DNA of 64,000 nt from CBDCYN01 sp965224205 (GCA_965224205.1 CBDCYN010000023.1:124001-188000), one strand, 5' to 3'; shown: positions 52,482 through 60,644, counted from the stretch's first letter. Notes: generated by a model not told the origin, from the letters alone. Made by a program: numbers and translations.

Positions 52482-53495
52482 ATGACACCACCGCTACAAA
52501 AAAACGCGAGGGAGCTGGGCTTCGGTATGCCCGCGGAGTGGGAGCCGCAGGCGTGCGTGTGGGTGACGCCGCCGCACAACGCCGAGACCTGGCCGGGGTG
52601 CCTGGACCGGGCGCAAACACAGTTCGCGAAGCTTATCACGGCGATGGAGCCGTTTGTCGAGGTGCGCACGACGCAGGGCGTGGGGATCGCGACCGACGAT
52701 TCGTGGATCCGTGACTACGGGCCGTTGTTCGTGGTCGACCGCCGGGGGCAGCTGGCGTGCCATGATTTCATCTTCAACTGCTGGGGCAACAAGTACGACG
52801 CGTTCGAGCATGACGACGTGGTGCCGCGACGGATCGCGCGGCAGCTGGGTGTGCCCGTGTGGGTGCATGACATGGTCCTCGAAGGCGGGGCGATCGACGT
52901 CAACGGCCACGGCACGGTCATGACCACGCGTCAGTGTTTGCTTAACCCCAACCGCAACCCCACGATGACCCAACCGCAGATCGAGCAGGCCCTGCACGAC
53001 GCGCTGGGGACGCGGCACGTGATCTGGCTGCCGGGCGGGATCGCCGGCGACGACACCGACGGGCACATCGACGACGTAGCCCGGTTCATCGCCCCCGAAA
53101 GGGTTGCCGCCGTCTGCCCTTCATTCAACGCCGTGGAAGACGAAGATCACCACATCCTCAGCCGTAATTACGACGCCCTAAAACAGGCCCGCGATCAAGA
53201 CGGGCGCCGGCTTGAACTCGTTGATCTGCCAACCCCCCAGCCGCTGTATTACGACTACCCGCCCGACCCGTACACCAGCGGCGGTCGGCGGCGTCTGCCC
53301 GCTAGCTACGCGAATTTTCTGATCGCCAACGGAGCGGTGTTCGTGCCGACGTTCGGGCAGGCTAGCGACGAGATCGCCCTGCGCACCCTGGAACAGGCGA
53401 TGCCGCGTTACACGATCGTCGGCGTGCGTTGTGAGCACCTTATCGTTGGATTGGGCGCGATCCACTGCATGACGATGCAGCAGCCGGGGCTCTAA
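52482..53495 (+). CDS. aguA: Agmatine deiminase (peptidyl-arginine deiminase family)
   Basis: 337 residues. Hydrolyses agmatine to N-carbamoylputrescine and ammonia. Seen: MPAEWEPQACVWVTPPHNAE, DDSWIRDYGPLFVVD (catalytic Asp region), LEGGAIDVNGHGTVMTTRQC, GGIAGDDTDGHIDDVARFI (catalytic His about 195), and the C-terminal GLGAIHCMTMQQP with nucleophile C329. The size matches the family (340-370). The 13 bp gap to the upstream membrane protein gene suggests co-transcription. A family A hairpin begins at the stop codon. Confidence 0.93.
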   Translation: MTPPLQKNARELGFGMPAEWEPQACVWVTPPHNAETWPGCLDRAQTQFAKLITAMEPFVEVRTTQGVGIATDDSWIRDYGPLFVVDRRGQLACHDFIFNCWGNKYDAFEHDDVVPRRIARQLGVPVWVHDMVLEGGAIDVNGHGTVMTTRQCLLNPNRNPTMTQPQIEQALHDALGTRHVIWLPGGIAGDDTDGHIDDVARFIAPERVAAVCPSFNAVEDEDHHILSRNYDALKQARDQDGRRLELVDLPTPQPLYYDYPPDPYTSGGRRRLPASYANFLIANGAVFVPTFGQASDEIALRTLEQAMPRYTIVGVRCEHLIVGLGAIHCMTMQQPGL

Positions 53496-53566
53496 CGAGC
53501 CGCGCCCGTGAGGGAGCGGGCTGCGGGGTGAGGTCGTAGGAAACCGCTTCACGGGCGCGGCTCGTT
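53494..53566 (+). repeat. Family A hairpin abutting the aguA stop codon
   Basis: AACGAGCCGCGCCCGTGAGG-GAGCGG pairs with CCGCTTCACGGGCGCGGCTC-GTT. The first two bases are the end of the aguA TAA. The stem can act as a terminator for aguA, without a T-run. Confidence 0.88.
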
Positions 53567-53607
53567 AGGCGGGTCGGTCCGGTCCTACCTAACTTCATCC
53601 GTTCGCG

Positions 53608-53957
53608 GTGTGAAAAAAAGAACCCGCTCCCTTACGGTCGCGGCTCGTTGGGCGGCTGACGTGAATCATCCATACGGTCACGGGCCTACGTGCACACGAG
53701 ACGGGCAGACGGATAGGTCCGAGCCTACTCAAGGATCGTGGTGTGAAAAGAAGAACCCGCTCCCTCACGGTCGCGGCTTGTTGGGCGGCTGACGTGAATC
53801 ATCCATACGGTCACGGGCCTACGTGCACACGAGACGGGCAGACGGATAGGTCCGGGCCTACTCAAGGATCGTGGTGTGAAAAGAAGAACCCGCTCCCTCA
53901 CGGTCGCGGCTCGCTGGGCGCCTGACGTGAATCATCCATACGGTCACGGGCCTACGT
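53608..53957 (-). repeat. 133 bp tandem repeat (2.6 copies) ending in the queG stop codon
   Basis: Units start at 53608, 53741 and 53874. Each holds one family A right arm (AAGAACCCGCTCCCTTACGG-TCGCGGCTCG), then GACGTGAATCATCCATACGG and CGGGCCTACGTGC. In the last unit this final segment is the end of queG (codons for A-R-T and the stop). The array therefore arose by duplication of the queG 3' flank. Units differ at only a few positions, so expansion is recent. Confidence 0.92.
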
Positions 53958-55115
53958 GCGGGCCAGCACCTGTTGGGCGGTCTTGCGGACGAGCGGCGGC
54001 TGGTTGGGGTCTTGGGCCAGTTCTTCGATGCGCTGCCGCAGCGCCGGGTGGTCGTTGTGTGCCAGGTCATTGCCCGCGGCGATCAGGGCGTTGCGCTTGA
54101 ACATATCGAGGTTGATTCTTTTGAGCGCGGACCCGGTTAGGGCTTGGCGGCGTGCGTCGGCGTCCCAATCCAGGACGTCAAGCAACGCTACCTCAGCCCC
54201 GACCCGGGGGGTCGTGTACCGGTCGTGGACCGGCTGGGAATCTTTCGCGGCGTCAAGGCGATCGTCCTGGTTGTACGGGCAGACCTCTTGGCAGACGTCG
54301 CAGCCGGCGATCCAGTCGCCCATGGCGGTGTGCATGTCGACGGGGATCTCGTCGCGGTATTCGATCGTGAGGTAGCTGATGCACCGCTGAGCGTCGAGCT
54401 CGTAGGGCTTGATGCAGCTGGTGGGGCAGGCGTCGATGCAGCGGGTGCAGGTGCCGCAGTGGTCGGTGGCTGGCTCGTCGGGCTCGATCTCGAGCGTGGT
54501 GACGATCGTGCCCAGCAGCATCCACGACCCGAGCTGGGGGTGGATCAGCAGGGTGTGCTTACCGGTCCAGCCCAGGCCGGCGAGCTGGGCGTATTCACGC
54601 TCGAGGATCGGGGCGGTGTCGACCGTGGTCTTGTATTCGTGGCCCGGGTACCGCTCGCGAAGCGCGTCAGCGAGTTGGAACAGCCGTTTCTTGATCACCT
54701 TGTGGTAGTCGTCGCCCCACGCGTAACGGGCGACGCGGCCGGTGGGACTCGGTTTTTGATCCGCCAGGGGCGGTTGCGAGGGCACTTCCGGGGACACTTC
54801 CGGGGGCGGGGGTAATTCCGGGGGTGGGGGTGGCTTCGACGGGTGTCGGTCGGCGACGCAGATGATCGACTTCGCACCCGGCAGGAGTTTGCGGGGGTCG
54901 AGTCTTTTGTCTAGGTGGTCGGCGAGGTAGCCCATCTGCCCGTGGTGGCCTTCGCCTAGCCAGCGGCGCACAAAATCGCCGTGGCGCGACGGTTCGGCCG
55001 CCGCTACACCCACGAGGGTAAAGCCCAGATCCCCGGTTAGCGGGCGGATGGTATCACCGGTGATCAGCGTCTCGGCTCCGCACAGGTCGTGGCCTTGCCT
55101 ATCCTTAAAAGTCAT
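53952..55115 (-). CDS. queG: Epoxyqueuosine reductase
   Basis: Final step of tRNA queuosine synthesis, a cobalamin and two-[4Fe-4S] enzyme. Motifs: LGFTLVGVAAAEPSRHGDF, ARYAWGDDYHKVIKKRLFQL, VDTAPILEREYAQLAGLGWT with catalytic-region Asp, the ferredoxin clusters CGTCTRCIDACPTSCI and CDVCQEVCPYN, and a HEAT-like C-terminus (ALIAAGNDLAHNDHPALRQR). A proline-rich insertion (PPPPPELPPPPEV, about 92-122) interrupts the N-terminal domain between AKSIICVADRHPS and the GRVARYAWGDDYH motif. ATG 55115 fits the usual distance to LGF; ATG 55172 would add an Arg-rich 19-residue leader. The stop lies in a tandem repeat. Confidence 0.92.
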   Translation of the reverse strand: MTFKDRQGHDLCGAETLITGDTIRPLTGDLGFTLVGVAAAEPSRHGDFVRRWLGEGHHGQMGYLADHLDKRLDPRKLLPGAKSIICVADRHPSKPPPPPELPPPPEVSPEVPSQPPLADQKPSPTGRVARYAWGDDYHKVIKKRLFQLADALRERYPGHEYKTTVDTAPILEREYAQLAGLGWTGKHTLLIHPQLGSWMLLGTIVTTLEIEPDEPATDHCGTCTRCIDACPTSCIKPYELDAQRCISYLTIEYRDEIPVDMHTAMGDWIAGCDVCQEVCPYNQDDRLDAAKDSQPVHDRYTTPRVGAEVALLDVLDWDADARRQALTGSALKRINLDMFKRNALIAAGNDLAHNDHPALRQRIEELAQDPNQPPLVRKTAQQVLART

Positions 55116-55198
55116 CGCTAAGCCCACCGCGTGACGATGAGTGGCGAAAGGCCGGCGTCTTTTTACAATCATGGCATGTCACAGGGAACCCTAGGCTG

Positions 55199-56479
55199 AT
55201 GCCGTACGATCTTCAACCATTTGACGTCGATTGCGAGACGACCCCGTACGTGGGCGATGATGTTACGCATGGCGACCGGTGGACGCTCAACTTCGGCCCC
55301 CAGCACCCGGCCACGCACACGACGCTGCGCATCGTGCTCGAGCTCGACGGCGAACGCATCGCCCGGGCGGTGCCCCATATCGGGTACCTGCACTCGGGGT
55401 TCGAGAAGCTCGCTGAGCACCTCGATTACAACCAGTACGTGACGATCGTGAGTCGGATGAACTATGTGTCCCCGATCGCCAACGATATCGCCTGGCACCA
55501 CGCGGTCGAGACGGTGTTCGGGATCGATATCACCCCGCGGTGCAAAGCGGTGCGCACGATCCTCGCGGAGCTGGCGAGGATCCAGGACCACCTGCTTTCG
55601 GTCGGGGCGGCGGCGTTGGACCTGGGGGCGTTTACCGCGTTCCTGTACGGGTTCAACGAGCGGGAGAAGATCTACGACATCATGGACTACATCTCGGGCC
55701 AGCGGTTCCACCCGGACTGGTCGCGCGTGGGCGGGGCGATGGCGGACCTGCCGGATGAAGAGACGTTTAAGAAGATGGTCAAGGCGTTTATACACGACCA
55801 GCTACCGCCGGCGATCGCGGATATCGAGGGGCTGCTCAACACCAACCGGATCTTCCGCGACCGCACGGAGGGGATCGGGGTGATCAGCCGAGACGAGGCG
55901 ATCGCGTGGTCGCTGTCGGGGCCGGTGGCACGGGCTAGCGGGGTGAAGCGCGACCTGCGCAAGGACGAGCCGTATCTGTGCTACGAGGACAACTGGGACC
56001 TGCACGGGGCGCAGGCGGTGTCGTTCAAGGTCCCGATCGCCACGGGCGGGGACGTGCTAAGCCGGTACCTGGTGCGCCTCGAGGAGATCAAACAGTCGAT
56101 CCACATCATCGAGCAACTGATCGACCGTATCCCGGCGGGGCCGATGAACGTGGGGGACGAGGGCAAGATCAACCTGCCCGACAAGGCGTCGGTGTATGGC
56201 TCGATCGAGGGGCTGATCCAGCACTTTGAGCTGATCATGAACAACCGCGGGTGGGAGGCCCCGATCGCCGAGGCCTACGGCGCCAACGAGACGGCCAACG
56301 GGGAATTAGGTTTTTACATCGTCAGCGACGGCGGGCCGCGGCCGTGGCGGGCCAAGTGCCGGCCGCCGAGCTTTATTAATTACCAAGTATTCGCCAAGCT
56401 CACCGAGGGGCACCTGCTGTCGGACGTGGTGGCGGTGCTGGGCAGCTTAAACGTCATCGCCGCGGAGCTGGACCGCTAA
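55199..56479 (+). CDS. nuoD: NADH-quinone oxidoreductase subunit D
   Basis: 426 residues. 49-kDa subunit of complex I at the quinone pocket on the cytoplasmic arm. LNFGPQHPATHTTLRIVLEL, PHIGYLHSGFEKLAEHLDYN, QYVTIVSRMNYVSPIANDIA, the NiFe-hydrogenase-like fold and the C-terminal PRPWRAKCRPPSFINYQVFA plus SDVVAVLGSLNVIAAELDR are all present. First gene of a nuoD-nuoE-small ORF-nuoF cluster, divergent from queG across a short (84 bp) promoter gap. Confidence 0.96.
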   Translation: MPYDLQPFDVDCETTPYVGDDVTHGDRWTLNFGPQHPATHTTLRIVLELDGERIARAVPHIGYLHSGFEKLAEHLDYNQYVTIVSRMNYVSPIANDIAWHHAVETVFGIDITPRCKAVRTILAELARIQDHLLSVGAAALDLGAFTAFLYGFNEREKIYDIMDYISGQRFHPDWSRVGGAMADLPDEETFKKMVKAFIHDQLPPAIADIEGLLNTNRIFRDRTEGIGVISRDEAIAWSLSGPVARASGVKRDLRKDEPYLCYEDNWDLHGAQAVSFKVPIATGGDVLSRYLVRLEEIKQSIHIIEQLIDRIPAGPMNVGDEGKINLPDKASVYGSIEGLIQHFELIMNNRGWEAPIAEAYGANETANGELGFYIVSDGGPRPWRAKCRPPSFINYQVFAKLTEGHLLSDVVAVLGSLNVIAAELDR

Positions 56480-56573
56480 CCTCCCCCGGAACCCGAACCC
56501 CCGGAAGTTAAACGTCCGGCTTCCAGGCGTGCTGCTCATATACTACGGTTTCGATCTTCTGGATAAACTCACC

Positions 56574-57098
56574 ATGGCATGGATCGTTAAAAACTCCGCG
56601 GGCGCAACGGTCGAACGGCGCGACGAGCCGTACCTCGACGACGAGCTGAAGGCCAAGCTTGAGCTGGAGGTGCTGCTGCGGTACCCGACGCGGCAGGCCG
56701 CGACGCTGCCGGTGCTCCACGAGATCCAGCACAAGTACAACTGGATCCCGCACCAGGCGATCGAGGAGGTGGCCACGTTCTTGGGGCTGGCTGCTTCTGA
56801 AGTGCTCGACACCGCTTCGTTTTATGAAGACTTCTGGCTCAAGCCCAAGGGCAAGTACCTGATCGGGGTCTGCCAATCCATCAGCTGCGAGCTGCTGGGG
56901 CACGAGGCGTTGCTCGACAAGATCTCCGCGAAGCTGGGGATCGGGATCGGGCAGACGACCGAGGACGGGCGGTTTACGCTGATCACGATGGAGTGCCTCG
57001 GATCGTGCGGGACGGCGCCGTGTGCATTGGTCAACGAAACATTGCACGAGAACCTCACAGCGGAGAATTTCGAGCGGGTCTTGGACGCGTTGGAGTAA
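56574..57098 (+). CDS. nuoE: NADH-quinone oxidoreductase subunit E
   Basis: 174 residues from ATG 56574. 24-kDa thioredoxin-like subunit with one [2Fe-2S] cluster: ligands in CQSISCELLG (C-x4-C) and ECLGSCGTAPC (C-x3-C). The N-terminal helical bundle reads YPTRQAATLPVLHEIQHKYN and AIEEVATFLGL. It partners NuoF in the NADH dehydrogenase module. An earlier TTG start in frame adds 15 residues of poor similarity. Confidence 0.95.
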   Translation: MAWIVKNSAGATVERRDEPYLDDELKAKLELEVLLRYPTRQAATLPVLHEIQHKYNWIPHQAIEEVATFLGLAASEVLDTASFYEDFWLKPKGKYLIGVCQSISCELLGHEALLDKISAKLGIGIGQTTEDGRFTLITMECLGSCGTAPCALVNETLHENLTAENFERVLDALE

Positions 57099-57147
57099 GT
57101 GACATCAAGATGTATAAGCCGAGCCGCCCAACCAGACGACGCCCACG

Positions 57148-57225
57148 ACGAGCCGCGACCGTCAGGGAGCGGGTTCTGCTATCGCAAGGCGCTGGGAACC
57201 CGCTCCCTGACGGTCGCGGCTCGCA
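57148..57225 (+). repeat. Family A hairpin between nuoE and a small ORF
   Basis: ACGAGCCGCGACCGTCAGGG-AGCGGGTT pairs almost perfectly with AACCCGCTCCCTGACGGTCG-CGGCTCG. It is inside an apparent operon, so it must be read through or act as a processing/attenuation site. Confidence 0.9.
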
Positions 57226-57320
57226 GCGGGGGCTCACCCGAGATTTCAAACTTAACCGATCCCATCGACGTGCGTGAATGGTTCTAACCGGATCGGGGTC
57301 GAAGCAGAAACAGAAAGCCG

Positions 57321-57521
57321 ATGGGCTGGTTTACCAAGCTGTGCCGAAACACCGGGCTGATGATCCACCACGCGACCCAGCCGCTGAGGAAGGATAAAAA
57401 AGACAGCCGGGTGCAGATCAGCGGATCGGTCGAGGAAGAGCAGGTCAGCCCGGGCGTGACCCTGCGGCGGACGACAATCGAAGAGATTGAATTTAAAGAG
57501 GGTCAAGAGGATCGGTCATGA
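57321..57521 (+). CDS. Small conserved-type protein between nuoE and nuoF
   Basis: 66 residues: MGWFTKLCRNTGLMIHHATQ, a Lys/Asp-rich centre, VEEEQVSPG, and the C-terminal VTLRRTTIEEIEFKEG. The start resembles an amphipathic helix and the end a short beta strand plus acidic helix. I believe similar small proteins occur in planctomycete genomes, but I cannot name a family. Placement inside the nuo cluster suggests a role linked to complex I or only co-expression. Confidence 0.65.
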   Translation: MGWFTKLCRNTGLMIHHATQPLRKDKKDSRVQISGSVEEEQVSPGVTLRRTTIEEIEFKEGQEDRS

Positions 57522-57578
57522 AAAGCGGGGGGCCTGTTCGCCAAGAAGCAAAGAAAACACCGCGTTGAGAGTTAAACG

Positions 57579-58940
57579 ATGCCACTAGCCCAACCCGTGC
57601 TCACCAAACGGATCCCCACCGCCCCTTGGGGCGACCCGCGCGACCGCAAGCTCGTGACGCTCCAGCAGTACCTCGACACCGGCGGGTACGAAGCGGTCAA
57701 GAAGGCCCTGGCGATGGACCCCAAGGACGTGGTCGAGACGGTCAAAGCCGCGGAGCTGCGCGGCCGGGGCGGGGCGGGGTTCCCCGCGGGGATGAAGTGG
57801 AGCTTCCTGCCGCCACCCGACGGCAAGCGGCGGTACCTGGCGGTCAACTGCGACGAAGCCGAGCCGGGCACGTTCAAGGACCGGCTGCTGATCGACTTCG
57901 ACCCCCACGTGCTGCTCGAGGGCATCGCCATCTGCATGCACGCCTGCCGCCTCGACACCGCGTACATCTACATCCGCGGCGAGTACCACGCCCAGGCCAA
58001 GACGCTCCAGAACGCGGTCTACGAAGCGTACCGGCACAAGATCTTCGGCCAGGGCTCGATCCTGGGCCAGATCAACGACCGCCACCCAGCTTGTTACGTC
58101 CACCGCGGCGCCGGGGCGTACATCTGCGGCGAAGAGACCGCCCTGCTCGAATCGCTCGAGGGTCGCAGGGGTTGGCCACGCAATAAGCCGCCGTTCCCCG
58201 CGATCGAGGGCGCGTTCGCCCGGCCCACGATTATCAACAACGTCGAGACCCTGGCGATGGTGGGGCCGATCATTGATCAAGGCGTCGACTGGTTCAAGTC
58301 GATGGGCACACCCCGGCCCCAGGGCGCCCCCCCGACCGTGCCCGCCAGCTACGGCCCGAAGCTTTACGGCATCTCCGGCCACGTCAATACCCCCGGGGTG
58401 TACGAAGAAGAACTGGGGATCAAGCTCTCGACCCTGATCGAGACCCACGCCGGCGGGATGCGCAGCGGAAAAAAATTCAAAGCCGCGGTCCCGGGCGGGA
58501 TCTCCATGGGGGTCCTGGGCCCCGATCAATACGACGCCGAGTTGGATTTTGATATCGGCAAGAAATACGGGGTGCTGGGCCTGGGCACCGCTGGGGTGAT
58601 CGTGATGGACGAGGACACCGACATGGTCGCGGTGGCGCGCAACATCGCCCGGTTCTTCTCTCATGAATCGTGCGGGCAGTGCACCCCGTGCCGGGAGGGC
58701 TCGGCGTGGATCTACAAGGTCTTGTGCCGCATCGAAGCCGGGGACGGGACGACCAAGGACCTGGACCTGCTTTTGGAACTGGCCGGGTCGATGGGGGCGA
58801 TGCCGGGCACGACGATCTGCGGCCTGGCCGACGGCACGAGCTGGGCGGTGAAGACGATCGTCAACAAGTTCCGGGACGACTTCGAGAAACGCGTGCGTAA
58901 AGAGCGGTACGTGCCGCTATCGGTGGTGGCGGCGGGTTAA
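57579..58940 (+). CDS. nuoF: NADH-quinone oxidoreductase subunit F
   Basis: 453 residues. 51-kDa flavoprotein that oxidises NADH. FMN/NADH site RGRGGAGFPAGMKW (about 63-76), NCDEAEPGTFKDR, GAGAYICGEETALLESLEG, and the [4Fe-4S] N3 ligands ESCGQCTPCREG (about 363-374) with the fourth Cys in TTICGLADG. Length is normal. It follows the small ORF by 57 bp and ends the visible nuo cluster; nuoG is not present to its right. Confidence 0.96.
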   Translation: MPLAQPVLTKRIPTAPWGDPRDRKLVTLQQYLDTGGYEAVKKALAMDPKDVVETVKAAELRGRGGAGFPAGMKWSFLPPPDGKRRYLAVNCDEAEPGTFKDRLLIDFDPHVLLEGIAICMHACRLDTAYIYIRGEYHAQAKTLQNAVYEAYRHKIFGQGSILGQINDRHPACYVHRGAGAYICGEETALLESLEGRRGWPRNKPPFPAIEGAFARPTIINNVETLAMVGPIIDQGVDWFKSMGTPRPQGAPPTVPASYGPKLYGISGHVNTPGVYEEELGIKLSTLIETHAGGMRSGKKFKAAVPGGISMGVLGPDQYDAELDFDIGKKYGVLGLGTAGVIVMDEDTDMVAVARNIARFFSHESCGQCTPCREGSAWIYKVLCRIEAGDGTTKDLDLLLELAGSMGAMPGTTICGLADGTSWAVKTIVNKFRDDFEKRVRKERYVPLSVVAAG

Positions 58941-58957
58941 AGAATGCTTGGTGGAGT

Positions 58958-59119
58958 AGTAGGCTCTGTCATATTGAATTTTCGGATGTGCTTCTCAGCG
59001 AGCCGCGACCGTCAGGCAGCGGGTTCTTCGTCGGCTCTCGGTATGAAAATAGGAGCCCGCTCCCTGACGGTCGCGGCTCGCTAGGCGGCCGGCCTGAAAA
59101 ATCAAGATGGACAGAGCCT
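58958..59119 (+). mobile_element. 162 bp MITE-like element: 23 bp TIRs around a family A hairpin
   Basis: Left end AGGCTCTGTCATATTGAATT-TTC and right end, reverse-complemented, AGGCTCTGTCCATCTTGATT-TTTC match at about 20 of 23 positions. The core 58997-59084 is a complete family A hairpin (GAGCCGCGACCGTCAGGCAG ... CTCCCTGACGGTCGCGGCTC). No coding capacity. It is the clearest complete composite element in the window. Confidence 0.85.
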
Positions 59120-59147
59120 GGCCCCGCGTGAATTACGTGGGGCGAAG

Positions 59148-59525
59148 CTACGGGGTTGTGCCGGGCCGCGGCGTTTGGTCGAAAAACCGCCGAGCGGCGA
59201 AGACGTACGCGTTCACGTCTGAAGCCTCGGCCTCGTCGAGCCGGGACTCTTCGATCATGTCGGGCATGATCTCTTGCCACTCGTCGAGTGTGTACCGATC
59301 GATCGGCTCGGGGCTGTGGCAGGCCACGCACTGGTTGAGGTAGATCTGCCGGCCACGGGTTAAGGCAGCCGTGTCCACCGGCGGCGGGGCCGGGGCGTGG
59401 GGGACGACGGCTTGAACCGGCGGGGCGATCTGATCGAGCGAGACGCAGCAGGTCAGCCACAACGCAGCGGCGACCAGGCCACCGACGAGAACCGCTCGAT
59501 CCCACGCCCAAGGCGGCCCAAACAT
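59148..59525 (-). CDS. Cytochrome c-type lipoprotein
   Basis: 125 residues from ATG 59525 (GAGAGG at 7-8 nt). N-terminal helix ends LWLTCC, a likely lipobox. One haem-binding motif, C66-V-A-C69-H70 (NQCVACHSPE), sits in a short helical domain; WQEIMPDMIEESRLDEAEAS could give the axial Met. Predicted to be a small periplasmic membrane-attached electron carrier. It lies upstream in the direction of the complex I cluster but on the opposite strand. Confidence 0.85.
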   Translation of the reverse strand: MFGPPWAWDRAVLVGGLVAAALWLTCCVSLDQIAPPVQAVVPHAPAPPPVDTAALTRGRQIYLNQCVACHSPEPIDRYTLDEWQEIMPDMIEESRLDEAEASDVNAYVFAARRFFDQTPRPGTTP

Positions 59526-59585
59526 GCTGGATCCTCTCTGGATGGGCTGCTTACCGGTTATGTCACGGCTCATGGATCGGCCTCA

Positions 59586-60362
59586 TTAGAACTCGATCTC
59601 GAAGATCATCCGGGTCATGAAATCGGCTTCGGCGTCGACGTCCGTGACCTGGAAACCCGGGGTGACCGCCACCCCCCACGTCGTGCCGCGGTAAGAGAAA
59701 TTCGGCCCGAGGTAGACGACGTCATCGCCTGTTTCGTTCCAGTCCTCGAACTCGATCTCATGGACCAACTCAGCCCCGACCCGCAAACCGGGCACCACCC
59801 GGTAGCTGGCCCCGAACGTCTGCTCGAGCACCCCGTGATCCTCTTCGTAATCACTGCCCTCCCACTCGGCCTCGAGCGTCAGGTTGTACACCAGGATCCA
59901 CGGCCCCAGATCCTTCTCAGCGATCAGCTTGCCCTCTAAAACGAACAGCTCGTCGCCGATCTTGGTCTCCCCCAACAACGCCAGGCCCAGCGGATCGGTC
60001 TTCGGGTTCATCACGGTGTAGATCAGCTCGGCGCCCAACGCTAGGAACTCGACGCCGTCGTCGTCCACCGATCGGCCGTCTTGGTATCGCCACAGCGCGG
60101 GGATGATCCCCAGGTGCCACTGCTCGCTGAGGGTGACCTTGACCTCGTGCTTAAAGTCAAGCTGGTCGAACGTCGAGTCCTCGCCCTTGCTAGCCCGCCA
60201 CGTCACCCACTGTTCGTACACCCAGTGCCCGGGCGCGGACTTCGGCACCTGGTGACTAAACGCGAACCGCCGGCCGTGGGCCCAGCACACCCCGGGCGGG
60301 ATCGCCCCGATGACGGCCCCGAGAACAATGGCCAACACCCGATACCGCTGGGTCCGTCTCAT
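59586..60362 (-). CDS. Probable outer-membrane beta-barrel protein
   Basis: 258 residues from ATG 60362. Signal peptide (VLAIVLGAVIGAIPPGVCWA), then many alternating hydrophobic/polar strands (KHEVKVTLSEQWHLGIIPAL, LGAELIYTVMN, LGPWILVYNLTLEAEWEG, LRVGAELVHEIEFEDW) ending DFMTRMIFEIEF with the terminal Phe typical of outer-membrane barrels. The WVYEQWVTWRAS start resembles proteins annotated as MetA-pathway or phenol-type porins, but no family is certain. It runs in the same direction as the cytochrome gene, 60 bp upstream of it. Confidence 0.7.
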   Translation of the reverse strand: MRRTQRYRVLAIVLGAVIGAIPPGVCWAHGRRFAFSHQVPKSAPGHWVYEQWVTWRASKGEDSTFDQLDFKHEVKVTLSEQWHLGIIPALWRYQDGRSVDDDGVEFLALGAELIYTVMNPKTDPLGLALLGETKIGDELFVLEGKLIAEKDLGPWILVYNLTLEAEWEGSDYEEDHGVLEQTFGASYRVVPGLRVGAELVHEIEFEDWNETGDDVVYLGPNFSYRGTTWGVAVTPGFQVTDVDAEADFMTRMIFEIEF

Positions 60363-60364
60363 AA

Positions 60365-60394
60365 GTGTTCCTGAGTGTTCCTGAGTGTTCCTGA
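60365..60394 (+). repeat. Three tandem copies of GTGTTCCTGA
   Basis: The decamer GTGTTCCTGA is repeated three times directly before the start of the outer-membrane protein gene (minus strand), covering its ribosome-binding region. On the coding strand this gives repeated AGGAACAC, each with an AGGAA Shine-Dalgarno-like core. Confidence 0.8.
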
Positions 60395-60644
60395 TCATCA
60401 CCCGGCCCTCAGCCGATCGCCAGCTGAGGGACAGATCTTACTTGTTTTTCTAAAGCGTTTCCTGGAATGGTGGACCCCACCGCTCGCCCGCGGCGACCGC
60501 GACGCAGCGGGTACTTATTTTGGTCGTCCTAAAGAGGTAAGGATGACCTGGGACCAACCCCCGGGCGTCTGTTGGGGGATCGTTAGCTGCGGGCGGGCCC
60601 GCCCGCAGCGGAGGGTTTTCGGTGGGCCAGCGGCGCGTGGGGGG

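Noticed and set aside
53608..53957. Regular repeats suggestive of a CRISPR array
   Set aside because: The unit is 133 bp and almost identical throughout, with no short repeat/unique spacer alternation and no cas genes nearby.
57585..58664. 359-codon minus-strand frame opposite nuoF
   Set aside because: Shadow of a conserved nuoF gene; no own similarity, produced by high GC codon bias.
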